DNA of 64,000 bases from an uncultured Mucilaginibacter sp. (GCA_913775265.1 CAJYJH010000054.1:62001-126000); one strand, 5' to 3'; positions 19,304-29,619 are shown, numbered from the stretch's first letter. The notes: generated by a model from the sequence alone, not told the origin. Numbers and translations: made by a program.

Positions 19304-21544
19304 ATGAGAAAAGCGTTTGCCAACGCACTAAAAGCTGTCCAAGGGCTTACCCTTGCATTAATATTAAATGCCGGGCACCTGTATGCACAAAACCCCGTGC
19401 CGGTTTATATGGACGACGCTAAAGCGATAAAAGAGAGGGTAGAAGATGCCCTCAAGCGCCTGACATTGAAAGAAAAGATTGCCATGATTCATGCGCAGTC
19501 TAAATTCAGCTCACCGGGTGTGGCGCGTTTAGGTATTCCAGAAAATTGGACTACCGACGGGCCTCATGGTATACGTCCGGAAGTATTGTGGGATGAGTGG
19601 TCGCAGGCGGGCTGGACCAATGATTCATGCATAGCATTTCCTGCACTTACCTGTTTAGCTGCAACCTGGAATAAAGATATGGCTATGCTTTACGGTAAAT
19701 CGTTAGGCGAAGAGGCACGCTATCGCAACAAAAACATACTGTTAGGACCAGGCATCAACATTTACAGGTCACCACTAAACGGACGAAACTTTGAGTACAT
19801 GGGTGAAGATCCGTTCCTGTCCTCCAAAATGTTAGTACCTTATATTAAAGGCGTTCAGCAAAATGGTGTAGCTACCTGTGTAAAGCATTTCGCGCTTAAC
19901 AACTCCGAAGGCAACCGCCATACGGTTAATGTAGATGTAGATGACCGTACACTATACGAAATATACTTACCCGCCTTCAAGGCTGCTGTGCAAGAGGGCG
20001 GCGCCTGGGCCATTATGGGTTCTTACAACCTGTATAAGGGGCAGCATTGTTGTACAAACGAATATCTGCTCAACAATATTCTCAAAAAGGAGTGGGGTTT
20101 TGAAGGGGTAGTGGTATCTGATTGGGGCGGTGTGCACGATACCAAACAAGCCATTACCAACGGGTTGGATATGGAGTTTGGATCGTGGACTAATGGTTTA
20201 AGCCAGGGAAAAAGCAATGCTTATGATAGCTACTATCTGGCCGATCCGTATCTGGATTTGATTAATGCCGGTAAGGTAGGAACTAAGGAATTAGATGATA
20301 AGGTACGCCGGGTATTGCGTTTGGCTTTCCTCACTACCATGAACAAAAACCGGCCTTATGGATCGTTTGCCACGCAGGAGCACGCTCTTGCTGCCCGCAA
20401 AATTGCGCAAGAAGGAATTGTTTTACTTAAAAACACCAAACAGGTCTTGCCGATAAATTTAAATAAAACAAAAACCATAGCAGTTATTGGCGAAAACGCC
20501 ATCAAAATGATGACCGTAGGTGGTGGCAGTTCTTCGCTCAAAGCCCAATATGAAATATCACCTTTGGATGGTATTCGTAAACGTGTAGCTAATCAAGCCA
20601 ACATAGTTTATGCCCGTGGTTATATTGGCGATACCACCGGTAACTATAACGGCGTTAAAACCGGTCAGGATTTGGCCGATAAACGTTCATCGGCTGAGGT
20701 GATGGCCGAAGCTTTAAACGTCGCCAAAAAGGCTGATGTGGTTATTTTTATAGGTGGCCTGAACAAAAGCGACCGTCAGGATGCAGAAGGGTATGACCGC
20801 ACCACCTTATCGCTCCCCTATAATCAGGATAAATTGATAACCGAACTGGCTAAAGTGAATAAAAATCTGGTTGTAGTAAACATATCCGGTAATGCTGTGG
20901 CTATGCCATGGGTTAATCAGGTGCCGTCTATTGTGCAAGGCTGGTTCTTGGGCTCAGAGGCTGGCAACGCTTTGGCTGGAGTGTTAATGGGCGACGTAAA
21001 TCCGTCGGGCAAATTAACATTCACATTCCCGGTTAAATTAACAGATAACGGTGCACACGCGCTTAATGCATTTCCGGGTACTAAAACGGACGTTACTTAC
21101 AAAGAAGGTGTGTTTGTGGGTTACCGCTGGGCAGATACACATAAAATCAAATCTTTGTTTCCATTTGGTCATGGTTTAAGTTATACTACTTTCCAATACG
21201 GCAAAGTAACTGCAAATAAAGCCTCAATATCAGCAGATGATAAAATCACGTTCACTGTAACAGTTAAAAACATAGGTAGTAGGGCAGGGGAGGAAGTGGT
21301 GCAACTTTACATCAGCGACCCTAAATCATCAGTTGCACGGCCGGTAAAAGAACTTAAAGGATTTGAGAAAGTCTCACTACAACCCGGCGAGCAAAAAATC
21401 GTAACCTTTACAGTTGATAAATCTGCACTGAGCTTTTTTGATGCTGCCAAGCATGATTGGGTTGCAGAGCCCGGAAAGTTTGAAGCATTAATTGGCGCTT
21501 CTTCAGCAGATATTAAAGCAAAAACGGGCTTTTTACTGAATTAA
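19304..21544 (+). CDS. GH3 beta-glucosidase-family hydrolase, exported
   Basis: This family 3 glycoside hydrolase (746 aa) removes terminal beta-linked sugars from oligosaccharides. The start at 19304 is chosen because it opens a proper signal peptide ending in HLYAQ; an upstream GTG would add a non-signal extension. The GH3 N-terminal barrel, the C-terminal alpha/beta domain and a terminal FnIII-like domain (about residues 650-745) follow in order. The substrate-binding KHFALNNSE block and the nucleophile Asp273 in VVSDWGG are intact. It lies just upstream of the Y_Y_Y regulator and SusCD. Given the GH144 downstream, sophorose or a related beta-1,2-gluco-oligosaccharide is a plausible substrate; beta-xylosidase activity is possible. 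Confidence 0.9.
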   Translation: MRKAFANALKAVQGLTLALILNAGHLYAQNPVPVYMDDAKAIKERVEDALKRLTLKEKIAMIHAQSKFSSPGVARLGIPENWTTDGPHGIRPEVLWDEWSQAGWTNDSCIAFPALTCLAATWNKDMAMLYGKSLGEEARYRNKNILLGPGINIYRSPLNGRNFEYMGEDPFLSSKMLVPYIKGVQQNGVATCVKHFALNNSEGNRHTVNVDVDDRTLYEIYLPAFKAAVQEGGAWAIMGSYNLYKGQHCCTNEYLLNNILKKEWGFEGVVVSDWGGVHDTKQAITNGLDMEFGSWTNGLSQGKSNAYDSYYLADPYLDLINAGKVGTKELDDKVRRVLRLAFLTTMNKNRPYGSFATQEHALAARKIAQEGIVLLKNTKQVLPINLNKTKTIAVIGENAIKMMTVGGGSSSLKAQYEISPLDGIRKRVANQANIVYARGYIGDTTGNYNGVKTGQDLADKRSSAEVMAEALNVAKKADVVIFIGGLNKSDRQDAEGYDRTTLSLPYNQDKLITELAKVNKNLVVVNISGNAVAMPWVNQVPSIVQGWFLGSEAGNALAGVLMGDVNPSGKLTFTFPVKLTDNGAHALNAFPGTKTDVTYKEGVFVGYRWADTHKIKSLFPFGHGLSYTTFQYGKVTANKASISADDKITFTVTVKNIGSRAGEEVVQLYISDPKSSVARPVKELKGFEKVSLQPGEQKIVTFTVDKSALSFFDAAKHDWVAEPGKFEALIGASSADIKAKTGFLLN

Positions 21545-21614
21545 TTATTCAAATATATCAAGGTGTGCGTCTTTAAACTGGTCTTTATCTTTTAGCCTGT
21601 GTCAACCAAGCATT

Positions 21615-21646
21615 ACATCCGTAGTTGTTCATTCAACTGCGGATGT
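21615..21646 (+). terminator. Rho-independent terminator after GH3
   Basis: A 13-bp stem with one T-G wobble (21615-21627 with 21634-21646) and a 6-base loop is followed by a T-rich stretch. It separates the GH3 gene from the sensor-regulator gene. Confidence 0.65.
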
Positions 21647-21734
21647 TTGCTATTTAGCGGTCAGGTGTTGGCGACGCCTTTCATCTTTCGCTATACTTTT
21701 ACGTACTTTGTAGTTCTACTGACTAATACCCTGA

Positions 21735-24608
21735 ATGTTTAAACGCGTTTATCTGTTTTTTATAAGTCTATTATGCATCATTGTTCAGCTTTGTGCAGCT
21801 GCTTATGCACAAAGTTTGGGTACGCCATATATTCAAAACTTTCCAAAGGCAACCTATGCATCGGGTAACCAAAACTGGTCGGTAACGCAGGATAGCAAAG
21901 GCATTATGTACTTTGGTAATGCCGAAGGCCTATTAGTTTATGATGGGCGTTACTGGCAGCAATACAGCTTACCTAACCGGCAAATTGTGCGAGCCGTGGC
22001 TGCAGGTAAAAACAACCGAATTTATGCCGGCGGGTTTGGAGAGTTGGGTTATTGGTCGTACCAAAACAACCGGATGGCCTATACCTCGTTAACATCCCTA
22101 CTGCCAACAAAAACCAAGCTAGCCGATGAGATATGGCGTATTTACAGTGATGACAACCGCGTAATTTTCCAGTCCTTCACTAGCATTTACATTTATCAAA
22201 ACCAAAAGCTCAAGGTAGTACGGCCAGATAGCTCACTGTTTTTTGTGCACAAAATTAACGGACGCATACTGGCAGAGGTTGCCGGGCAAGGGCTGACAGA
22301 GTTGATTAATGACAAATTGGTACCGTTGCCGGGCTGTGCCGGGATAAGGGGTATTCTTTCTATTTTACCATTTAAAAACAACAGCCTGCTTATCGGTACC
22401 GATGCCCAAGGTTTATTTGTTTATGACGGGCAAAAGTTAACTGCCTTCAATACACCTGCTAATAGCTTTTTAAAAAGCTACCAGTTAAACAATGGTGTTA
22501 AGGTGCTCAATAAATATTATGCCTACGGTACAATACTTAATGGCATTATTATACTGGACGAAAACGGAAACGTAATTCAGCAAATTAACAAAGGCAAGGG
22601 CTTGCAAAACAACACCGTTTTAAGCCTGTATGCTGATAATAACAGCAATTTGTGGGCCGGTTTAGACAATGGTATAGACCGTATTGAGCTTAACTCGCCG
22701 CTGTATTTTAACATGGATAAAACCGGCAAGTTTGGGACAGTATATTCCAGCATCATTTATCAGGGAAAAATTTATTTAGGTACAAATCACGGCTTGTATT
22801 ACAGTAACTGGCCGCTGCGTAACGGTGCATTCGATTTTGAAATGATCCCCAATTCGCAGGGACAGGTATGGGATTTGACTGTTTTAAACGGCGAATTACT
22901 TTGCGGCCATAATAACGGTACTTATCAGGTTCTTGGTAACCAAATTAAAAAAATATCTGATTTAAGCGGTGGCTGGACCATCAAAACACTTCGGTCAAAT
23001 CCTGATTATCTTATTCAGGGCACTTATAATGGCTTGGCGCTGTATAAAAAGGATAACGGATGGAAACTGGTACAACGCATTGCCGGTTTTAAAGAGCCAT
23101 CCCGTTTAATAGAAGAAGATAATAAAGGCAATATTTGGGTAAGTCACCCATACAAAGGGCTAACCAAACTTACCTTAAGTGCCGATCATAAAAACGTTAT
23201 AGCCAAAAAGTCGTTTAGCGAAAAAGATGGCTTGCCGGGCATTTATAACGTCAACGTTTTCGATTTGGAAGGAAAGATTGTATTTGCCACGAACGCCGGC
23301 TTTTACACTTACGATGAGTTGAGCAATCGTTTTTCAAAATACAATGTGCTCAACAACAAGCTGGGTAGCTTTGCTGCTGCAAACCGCATCATTAATGCGG
23401 GCGAGCATCTGTATTGGTTCATCAACCATGGTAAAGTTGCCTTAGTCGATTTTTCAGAATCCGGGAAGATTAAGATTGATTATAGTCGTTTCAGTATGCT
23501 GGATGGTCGTATGGTGCAGTATTATGAAAATATTAACCGCATCAGTAATTCCATTTATCTGGTGAGTATTGATGACGGCTTTGTGATCTACGATCTAAAT
23601 TTGGGTGCTGCTCATAACCCATTGCAAAATATTCCTGCGGTACTAATACGTCGGGTAGACGACATTACCGACCGTTACAAAGTAATTACAGAGGGCAACG
23701 GATCCGGTAACAAAGTTTATGTCGAAAATAACCGGAACAATATCAGAATATTATATGCATTGCCTTATTACCGGCAGGCTCAAATTAAATTTCAGTATTT
23801 TTTAGAAGGCTATTCTAAAGACTGGTCGGATTGGAGCACAGCAACTCAAAAAGATTTCACCAATCTAAGTGCTGGTACCTACACTTTTAAAGTACGTGCC
23901 GGTATTGATAACCGCGCATTGAGTAGTGTAACCAGCTTTGAATTTGAAGTGTTGCCACCATGGTATGCTCGTAAAAGAGCTTGGGTAGTATACATCATCC
24001 TCTTAGGCATGATTTTATACATTGGCAAGAAAGTGTACGAATTAAAACTTAAAAGGGATAGCGCGGCCATTGCACGTAAATTGAGGCAGGAACAGGAAGA
24101 TATCTTGCAAAAAGAAACTGAAGCTAACGAACGCAGAATAGAGAAACTTAGAACCGAAAATTTGCAAGCTGAATTGGACTCTAAAAATCGGGAACTGTCT
24201 AACTCAGCGTTATCGTTAGCATATAAAAATGAACTGCTTCAAAAACTCAACGACGAGTTAATGAAGTTAAAAGACGAGAACGGTAAGAAATTACCTACAG
24301 AGCAGATAAGTCGTGTACAGAAAGTAATTAATGAGGGTCGGAATGATGAACGAGACTGGAACCTGTTTGAGAAAAGCTTTAATGAAGCCCACGAAAATTT
24401 CTTTAAAAGATTGAAAGCGCAACACCCCGAACTGGTACCAAACGATTTAAAATTGTGCGCATACCTGCGGATGAATATGAGTAGTAAAGAACTTTCTTCA
24501 TTATTGAATATATCTTTACGAGGCGTCGAAATTCGTCGTTATCGATTGCGTAAAAAGTTGAATATTCCTCATGATAAGAACCTGGTAGAGTTTCTTATTG
24601 AGCTTTAA
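21735..24608 (+). CDS. Y_Y_Y propeller sensor with C-terminal HTH (membrane-spanning one-protein regulator)
   Basis: This 957-aa regulator probably controls the adjacent SusCD locus. It has a signal peptide, then a long Reg_prop-type beta-propeller region (about residues 40-650, with repeated motifs such as GIMYFGNAEGLLVYD). A Y_Y_Y domain follows (about 668-738, containing YFLEGYSKDWSDWS). One transmembrane helix (about 748-766) and a coiled coil (about 770-850) lead to a LuxR-like HTH near residues 900-950 (KELSSLLNISLRGVEIRRYR). No histidine kinase or receiver domain is present, so it is not a hybrid two-component system: the sensor region is joined directly to the DNA-binding domain. It lies 258 bases upstream of a SusC gene, with a dyad in the gap. 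The ligand is unknown. Confidence 0.88.
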   Translation: MFKRVYLFFISLLCIIVQLCAAAYAQSLGTPYIQNFPKATYASGNQNWSVTQDSKGIMYFGNAEGLLVYDGRYWQQYSLPNRQIVRAVAAGKNNRIYAGGFGELGYWSYQNNRMAYTSLTSLLPTKTKLADEIWRIYSDDNRVIFQSFTSIYIYQNQKLKVVRPDSSLFFVHKINGRILAEVAGQGLTELINDKLVPLPGCAGIRGILSILPFKNNSLLIGTDAQGLFVYDGQKLTAFNTPANSFLKSYQLNNGVKVLNKYYAYGTILNGIIILDENGNVIQQINKGKGLQNNTVLSLYADNNSNLWAGLDNGIDRIELNSPLYFNMDKTGKFGTVYSSIIYQGKIYLGTNHGLYYSNWPLRNGAFDFEMIPNSQGQVWDLTVLNGELLCGHNNGTYQVLGNQIKKISDLSGGWTIKTLRSNPDYLIQGTYNGLALYKKDNGWKLVQRIAGFKEPSRLIEEDNKGNIWVSHPYKGLTKLTLSADHKNVIAKKSFSEKDGLPGIYNVNVFDLEGKIVFATNAGFYTYDELSNRFSKYNVLNNKLGSFAAANRIINAGEHLYWFINHGKVALVDFSESGKIKIDYSRFSMLDGRMVQYYENINRISNSIYLVSIDDGFVIYDLNLGAAHNPLQNIPAVLIRRVDDITDRYKVITEGNGSGNKVYVENNRNNIRILYALPYYRQAQIKFQYFLEGYSKDWSDWSTATQKDFTNLSAGTYTFKVRAGIDNRALSSVTSFEFEVLPPWYARKRAWVVYIILLGMILYIGKKVYELKLKRDSAAIARKLRQEQEDILQKETEANERRIEKLRTENLQAELDSKNRELSNSALSLAYKNELLQKLNDELMKLKDENGKKLPTEQISRVQKVINEGRNDERDWNLFEKSFNEAHENFFKRLKAQHPELVPNDLKLCAYLRMNMSSKELSSLLNISLRGVEIRRYRLRKKLNIPHDKNLVEFLIEL

Positions 24609-24773
24609 CACTACATCATTACCTCTCATCACCTGTGGCTAAAGCGCAAAGCAATCATTTTTTTGATAAGGCTTGTGTAGTAGTGTGTTGAATAAAATGT
24701 GTCTGTAAATCAACGGTTTAAATTTCGTAAGAGAATGCTCTGAAAAACATTTTTAAGATGATGTAGTTATGTA

Positions 24774-24794
24774 GTGTAACGAAATTTGTTACAC
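24774..24794. promoter_or_regulatory. Dyad-symmetric candidate operator upstream of SusC
   Basis: The arms GTGTAAC and GTTACAC are perfectly inverted around a 7-base centre that is itself nearly palindromic. The 21-base site has one mismatched pair. It lies 72 bases before the SusC start, in the gap after the regulator gene. Operator function is inferred from symmetry and position. Confidence 0.45.
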
Positions 24795-24866
24795 GGCACG
24801 ATCCTCCCCAACTTTGCTGAACCTTCGGGACCTAATTATTAAGTTTTAAAATTTCATCAACCAATT

Positions 24867-27800
24867 ATGAAGAGAATTTACGCAGTCTCCTTATTGGCAT
24901 TGCTATTAACTTTTTTCTATGACGCTACATTCGCGCAGAATGTTACAGTCAGCGGAAAAGTTTCTGACGCAACCAATGGACAGCCTTTAGTAGGCGTGAG
25001 TGTAGGTGTACAAGGCACCTCCACCGGAACACAAACCGATGTAAACGGTAATTACAAAATCAGTGCAGCCAGCAATGCTCAGTTAACTTTTACTTACGTC
25101 GGGTACGTTACCCAAACACTGGCAGCTACTGGTGCCAACTTAGATGTAAAACTGGCGCCATCAGTTAACGATTTGCAACAGGTAGTGGTAGTGGGCTACG
25201 GTACACAACGCAAAGTTGACGTTACCGGCTCGGTAGCTACCGTGAAAGGCGAGGAGTTAGCCAAGCAATCTTCACCCAATGCGGTGAGTGCGTTACAAGG
25301 TAAAGTAGCTGGTGTTAACATTGTAAACAGCGGTGCGCCTGGTTCATCTCCACGTGTAACTATTCGCGGTACAGGTACGATATACGGAAATACCAACGTA
25401 TTATATGTGGTAGATGGTGTTTGGTACAACGACATCAACTTCCTGAACCCGGCAGATATTGACAACATCAGTGTGTTAAAAGATGCATCAAGCACTGCTA
25501 TTTACGGTATCCGTGCTTCAAATGGCGTTATCATTGTTACTACTAAACGCGGCCGTAAGGGTAAAAACACCATCAATTACAATGGTTATGCAGGTTTTCA
25601 ACGCGTAACCAACCAGGTTAAAATGGCTAATGCAACTGAATACGCAACAGCTATTAACGAACTGACTGTTGGTAATGGTGGTACAGCTATGTTTGCTGAT
25701 CCTAACAGCTACGGCACCGGAACAGATTGGTATAAACAAGTATTACGTTCTGCTTTTACTACTAACCATCAGGTATCATTAAACGGTGGAAGTGAAAAAT
25801 CAGACTACAATATTTCATTGGGTTTATTAAACCAGGACGGTATTGTTGAAACGAACAGCTTTAAACGTTACACTTTAAGCATTAGCAACAATATATCTCC
25901 TATAAAAAACCTTGAAGTTGGTGTTAAATTAAACGGATCATACAGCCGTTCACGAGATATCAACAATTCTATTTTTTACCAGCTTTACGGTGCTGCGCCA
26001 GTAGTGCCCGTATTTAACAGCAACGGTACCTATGGTGATCCTAACGATGGTAGCTTAGGTTTCAGATTAGGTGGTGGCAGCAACTTTAATCCGCAAGCTA
26101 CCATTGATTTTTATAATCAACGTACAGAAAGATACCAGTTTACAGGTAATGTTTTTGCACAATTAACTTTCCTGAAAGACTTTAAATTCCGCACCTCGTT
26201 TGGTGGCGAATTCACTAACGGTCAAAACCAGAATTATACGCCGGTTTACCGCGCCACACTTGCTCAATTGGCTACTGTTAGCTCATTGAGCCGTTACCGT
26301 GGCGAAACTCGCAACTGGATTGCAGAAAATACCCTAACCTACGACAAAAAGATCGGTGATCATAAGGTAACTGTATTATTAGGCCAAACCGCGCAGCGTG
26401 AGCAGTTGTATGCCTACACATTGTCTGCACAAAATGTACCGGCTGGTTCTGAGAATGCTTATTTTTCGTTAGGTACTCCTAACACCCGTAACATTACCGA
26501 TAACGGTAGCACGCTAAATACCTTCGCGTCCTACTTTGCACGGGTAAATTATAACTATAAAGACAAGTATTTGCTGAATGCTTCTATCCGTAGAGACGGT
26601 GCCTCACAGTTTTACGGTAGTAGCACCTATACCAATCTACCATCAGTTGGTGCTGGTTGGGTAATTACTCAGGAAGACTTTATGAAAGATCAGCAAGTGT
26701 TTAACACCTTGAAATTGAGAGGTAGCTGGGGTAAGGTAGCTAATGCAGGTGTGCCGTTTAACATCACTATTCCGGCTACAACTACTTCACCTGCTTTAAC
26801 AGCCATCTTCGGGCCTGATCAAACACCTTATGTGGGTACAAGTATCAACACTATCGTACCACCGCTAATTTTAATTGAGCGGTCAGTAGGTACTGATATC
26901 GGCTTGGAAGGTGCTTTGTTAGACAATCGCTTGTCTTTCGATATCGACTTTTATAACCGCGAAAATCAAAATGCTGTTTTCGGTATCCCGGTGCTTCGCT
27001 CATTAGGTACAACCGGTACTGTGGTTGGTAACCAGGCTACTATCCGTAATCGTGGTATTGAGGGTGTAGTTACCTGGCGTAACAATGGTAAAAGCGATTT
27101 TAAATACTCTATCAGCGGTAACTTAGGTTATAATCAAAACAAAGTGCTTGAGGTAGTATCTGGCAGTACACCAATTTATGCAGGTGGCAGTGGTCTATCA
27201 AATGGTGCTCTGGCAACCAGAACAGTGGTAGGCCGCCCTATCGGCGAGTTTTACGGGTACCAGGTAGCGGGCATATTCCAAACAGCGGCCGAAGTTTCTT
27301 CTTCAGCTCAACCTACTGCTAAACCGGGCGATTTTAAATATGTTGATACCAACGGTGATGGGCTTATTGATGGTCGCGATCGTGTAGTGTTAGGTAATCC
27401 GAACCCTCGCTTTAATTATGGCGTAAACACCAACTTTAGCTATAAAGATTTCGATTTAACCATTGACCTTCAGGGTGTAGCCGGAGCGGAAATCTACAAT
27501 ACAAACTTGGCTTACCGTTTTGGTAATGAAAACTTCACTAAAGATTTTTATGATAACCGCTGGCGTGGTGCAGGTACATCAAATACCTACCCATCAGTTA
27601 ACCTGGGTGCAACCAATAACGCCGCACCAAACTCTTTCTACGTGTCAAGCGCGGCTTATTTCCGGGTAAGAAACTTGCAGTTGGGTTACACCTTACCATC
27701 TGTAATTGCTAATAAAATAAAAATGCAGCGCGTAAGATTGTATGCCAACGCCCAAAACGCCATTAACGTTTTTGGTTATAAAGGCTTTAGCCCTGAAGTT

Positions 27801-27887
27801 GGTGGTACACCTACTAATGCAGGTTTAGATGCCAGTGTTTACCCTCTATTTGCTACTTATAACTTTGGTTTAAACGTTACATTTTAA
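24867..27887 (+). CDS. SusC/RagA TonB-linked outer-membrane receptor
   Basis: This full-length SusC protein (1006 aa) imports oligosaccharides, probably beta-1,2-gluco-oligosaccharides in this locus. The signal peptide ends at about residue 23 (ATFAQ). A carboxypeptidase-regulatory-like domain (about 27-105) follows, then the TonB-box region VVVVGYGTQRKVDVTGSV and the plug domain with VLYVVDGVWYND and SVLKDASSTAIYG. A barrel follows to the C-terminal NVTF. A SusD partner starts 11 bases downstream, so transcription is shared. It is placed directly after its likely regulator. Confidence 0.96.
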   Translation: MKRIYAVSLLALLLTFFYDATFAQNVTVSGKVSDATNGQPLVGVSVGVQGTSTGTQTDVNGNYKISAASNAQLTFTYVGYVTQTLAATGANLDVKLAPSVNDLQQVVVVGYGTQRKVDVTGSVATVKGEELAKQSSPNAVSALQGKVAGVNIVNSGAPGSSPRVTIRGTGTIYGNTNVLYVVDGVWYNDINFLNPADIDNISVLKDASSTAIYGIRASNGVIIVTTKRGRKGKNTINYNGYAGFQRVTNQVKMANATEYATAINELTVGNGGTAMFADPNSYGTGTDWYKQVLRSAFTTNHQVSLNGGSEKSDYNISLGLLNQDGIVETNSFKRYTLSISNNISPIKNLEVGVKLNGSYSRSRDINNSIFYQLYGAAPVVPVFNSNGTYGDPNDGSLGFRLGGGSNFNPQATIDFYNQRTERYQFTGNVFAQLTFLKDFKFRTSFGGEFTNGQNQNYTPVYRATLAQLATVSSLSRYRGETRNWIAENTLTYDKKIGDHKVTVLLGQTAQREQLYAYTLSAQNVPAGSENAYFSLGTPNTRNITDNGSTLNTFASYFARVNYNYKDKYLLNASIRRDGASQFYGSSTYTNLPSVGAGWVITQEDFMKDQQVFNTLKLRGSWGKVANAGVPFNITIPATTTSPALTAIFGPDQTPYVGTSINTIVPPLILIERSVGTDIGLEGALLDNRLSFDIDFYNRENQNAVFGIPVLRSLGTTGTVVGNQATIRNRGIEGVVTWRNNGKSDFKYSISGNLGYNQNKVLEVVSGSTPIYAGGSGLSNGALATRTVVGRPIGEFYGYQVAGIFQTAAEVSSSAQPTAKPGDFKYVDTNGDGLIDGRDRVVLGNPNPRFNYGVNTNFSYKDFDLTIDLQGVAGAEIYNTNLAYRFGNENFTKDFYDNRWRGAGTSNTYPSVNLGATNNAAPNSFYVSSAAYFRVRNLQLGYTLPSVIANKIKMQRVRLYANAQNAINVFGYKGFSPEVGGTPTNAGLDASVYPLFATYNFGLNVTF

Positions 27888-27897
27888 TTAAACCGTC

Positions 27898-29382
27898 ATG
27901 AAAAATATTAAACACCATATATATAAATCAGTAAGTGTAAGCTTGCTGGCGGCAGCTACATTAGTAGCTCCCGGTTGTAAAAAAGAATTTCTAAACGTTC
28001 CGCAACAGGCACAAACGCCGGTTGCCCAGTTTTGGCGTACAGCCGATGATGCTACAAAAGCAGTTAACGCAGCGTATGCTAACTTACGCAGCTGGAATAA
28101 TATAGCCTTTGCACCCATCGCTGTAGAAAGTTTAGGGTCAGACGATTCAGAAAAAGGCAGTAGTACCAATGATGCCACTTACCTTAACTTCTACGATCAG
28201 TTTACAGTGACTTCGACCGAAGGACAATTGTTGTCTTTTTGGGAAGGGGAGTACCAAACTATCAACTTTGCCAATCAGGTATTGGATAATGTACCGGGTA
28301 TTACCATGGATGATGCGCTTAAAAGCCGTTACCTGGCCGAGGCCAAATTTATCAGAGCGTATGCTTATTTCAGACTGGTACGCGCTTTTGGAGACGTGCC
28401 ACTACGCTTAAATGTGCCGGCAGACCCCAGTGTTTATAACCTGCCGCGTTCTCCTAAGGCTACTGTTTGGGCGGCTATCGAAAAAGACCTGACTGATGCC
28501 TCAGCTGTGTTGCCGCAAAGCTATCCGACTGCTGATGTTGGCCGTATAACCAAAGGTGCTGCTCTGGCATTGTTAGCTAAAGTTTCAATGTATCAGCAAA
28601 AATGGAGCAATGTGCTTAACTACACTAATCAGGTAATGGCATTAGGTTACTCTTTGCTACCTAATTATGAAAAAGTGTTCAGGTTAGAGAATGAAAATAG
28701 CTCTGAATCTATTTTTGAGATTCAGTGTGCGCTGATCCCGGGTAATGCTGCTGCATCAAACTCACAGTATTCGCAAGTGCAAGGTGTTAGAGGTGTTGCC
28801 GGTGGTGGCTGGGGCTTCCATGTTCCTACCCAAGATTTAGCCAATGCTTATGAAGCCGGCGATCCACGCCGTAGTGGTACAATCATCTTCCGCGGTACTA
28901 CTACCTTTGAGGGGGATGCTATCCCGGCTCAGGGTGATAACCCAATGTATAATTACAAATCGTACGTGCCTTTCAGTTTATGGGTATCAGGTTTTAACGA
29001 AGGCGCCCAGCAGAACGTAAGGGTAATTCGCTATTCGGATGTATTGCTGATGAATGCAGAAGCCGCAAATGAGCAAGGCAATACCGCTCAAGCTTTAGCA
29101 TCTCTGGAAATGGTAAGAGCACGCGCCCGTCAGGGTAATGCGAATATACTGCCTCGTGTAACTACTACCGATAAAACTGCTTTACGTGATGCCATCTGGA
29201 AAGAACGCCGCGTAGAACTGGCTATGGAGTATGATCGTTATTTCGACGTGATCCGTCAGGGTAGGGGTGCTCAGGTATTCGGACCGAAAGGCTGGAAAGC
29301 GAACAAAAACGAAGTTTGGCCTATCCCTCAAAACGAGATTGACCTGAGTGGTGGAGTGCTAACTCAAAATCCGGGCTACTAA
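27898..29382 (+). CDS. SusD/RagB-family surface glycan-binding lipoprotein
   Basis: This SusD partner (494 aa) of the SusC just upstream has a lipobox ending VAPGC at about residue 26, followed by KKEFLNVPQQAQ. The N-terminal TPR-like and C-terminal SusD_RagB regions are seen, the latter with WKERRVELAMEYDRYFD near residue 440. The ending ILTQNPGY-like sequence is typical. It is co-transcribed with SusC and closed by two hairpins. It should bind the same oligosaccharide that the locus GH144 and GH3 enzymes cut. Confidence 0.95.
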   Translation: MKNIKHHIYKSVSVSLLAAATLVAPGCKKEFLNVPQQAQTPVAQFWRTADDATKAVNAAYANLRSWNNIAFAPIAVESLGSDDSEKGSSTNDATYLNFYDQFTVTSTEGQLLSFWEGEYQTINFANQVLDNVPGITMDDALKSRYLAEAKFIRAYAYFRLVRAFGDVPLRLNVPADPSVYNLPRSPKATVWAAIEKDLTDASAVLPQSYPTADVGRITKGAALALLAKVSMYQQKWSNVLNYTNQVMALGYSLLPNYEKVFRLENENSSESIFEIQCALIPGNAAASNSQYSQVQGVRGVAGGGWGFHVPTQDLANAYEAGDPRRSGTIIFRGTTTFEGDAIPAQGDNPMYNYKSYVPFSLWVSGFNEGAQQNVRVIRYSDVLLMNAEAANEQGNTAQALASLEMVRARARQGNANILPRVTTTDKTALRDAIWKERRVELAMEYDRYFDVIRQGRGAQVFGPKGWKANKNEVWPIPQNEIDLSGGVLTQNPGY

Positions 29383-29397
29383 GTCCTAATTCCTTTA

Positions 29398-29428
29398 GTT
29401 TGAGTATGTTTTTTACACATACTCAAAA
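29398..29428 (+). terminator. First hairpin of a tandem terminator after susD
   Basis: A perfect stem of at least 10 bp (29399-29408 with 29418-29427) has a T-rich loop. The T tract is in the loop rather than after it, so this hairpin may stabilise the mRNA end or act weakly as a terminator. Confidence 0.5.
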
Positions 29429-29450
29429 TTAAACAAATACTCAATTAACT

Positions 29451-29481
29451 ATCAACCGGCAGGAGTCAGCTGCCGGTTGAT
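29451..29481 (+). terminator. Second, GC-rich hairpin terminator after susD
   Basis: A perfect 12-bp stem (29451-29462 with 29470-29481) has a 7-base loop, with a six-T run a few bases further on. A GC-rich stem of this kind after a SusCD pair commonly reduces read-through into the enzyme genes. Confidence 0.75.
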
Positions 29482-29619
29482 CAGTTAGTTTTTTGGCGGA
29501 AGCAGGCATTTAAGGGTACTGCAATTGTATTGCTCAAGGAGGCCATTGTTGCTTATTTATTGAAAATGCTTCACGCCTAATCTTTAATTCTCCTGTTCAG
29601 GACATCATTGCCACAAGAC

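Noticed and set aside
24609..24720. Loose inverted match between CACTACA and TGTAGTAGTG after the Y_Y_Y regulator gene.
   Set aside because: The pairing is interrupted and the loop is long; not convincing as a terminator.
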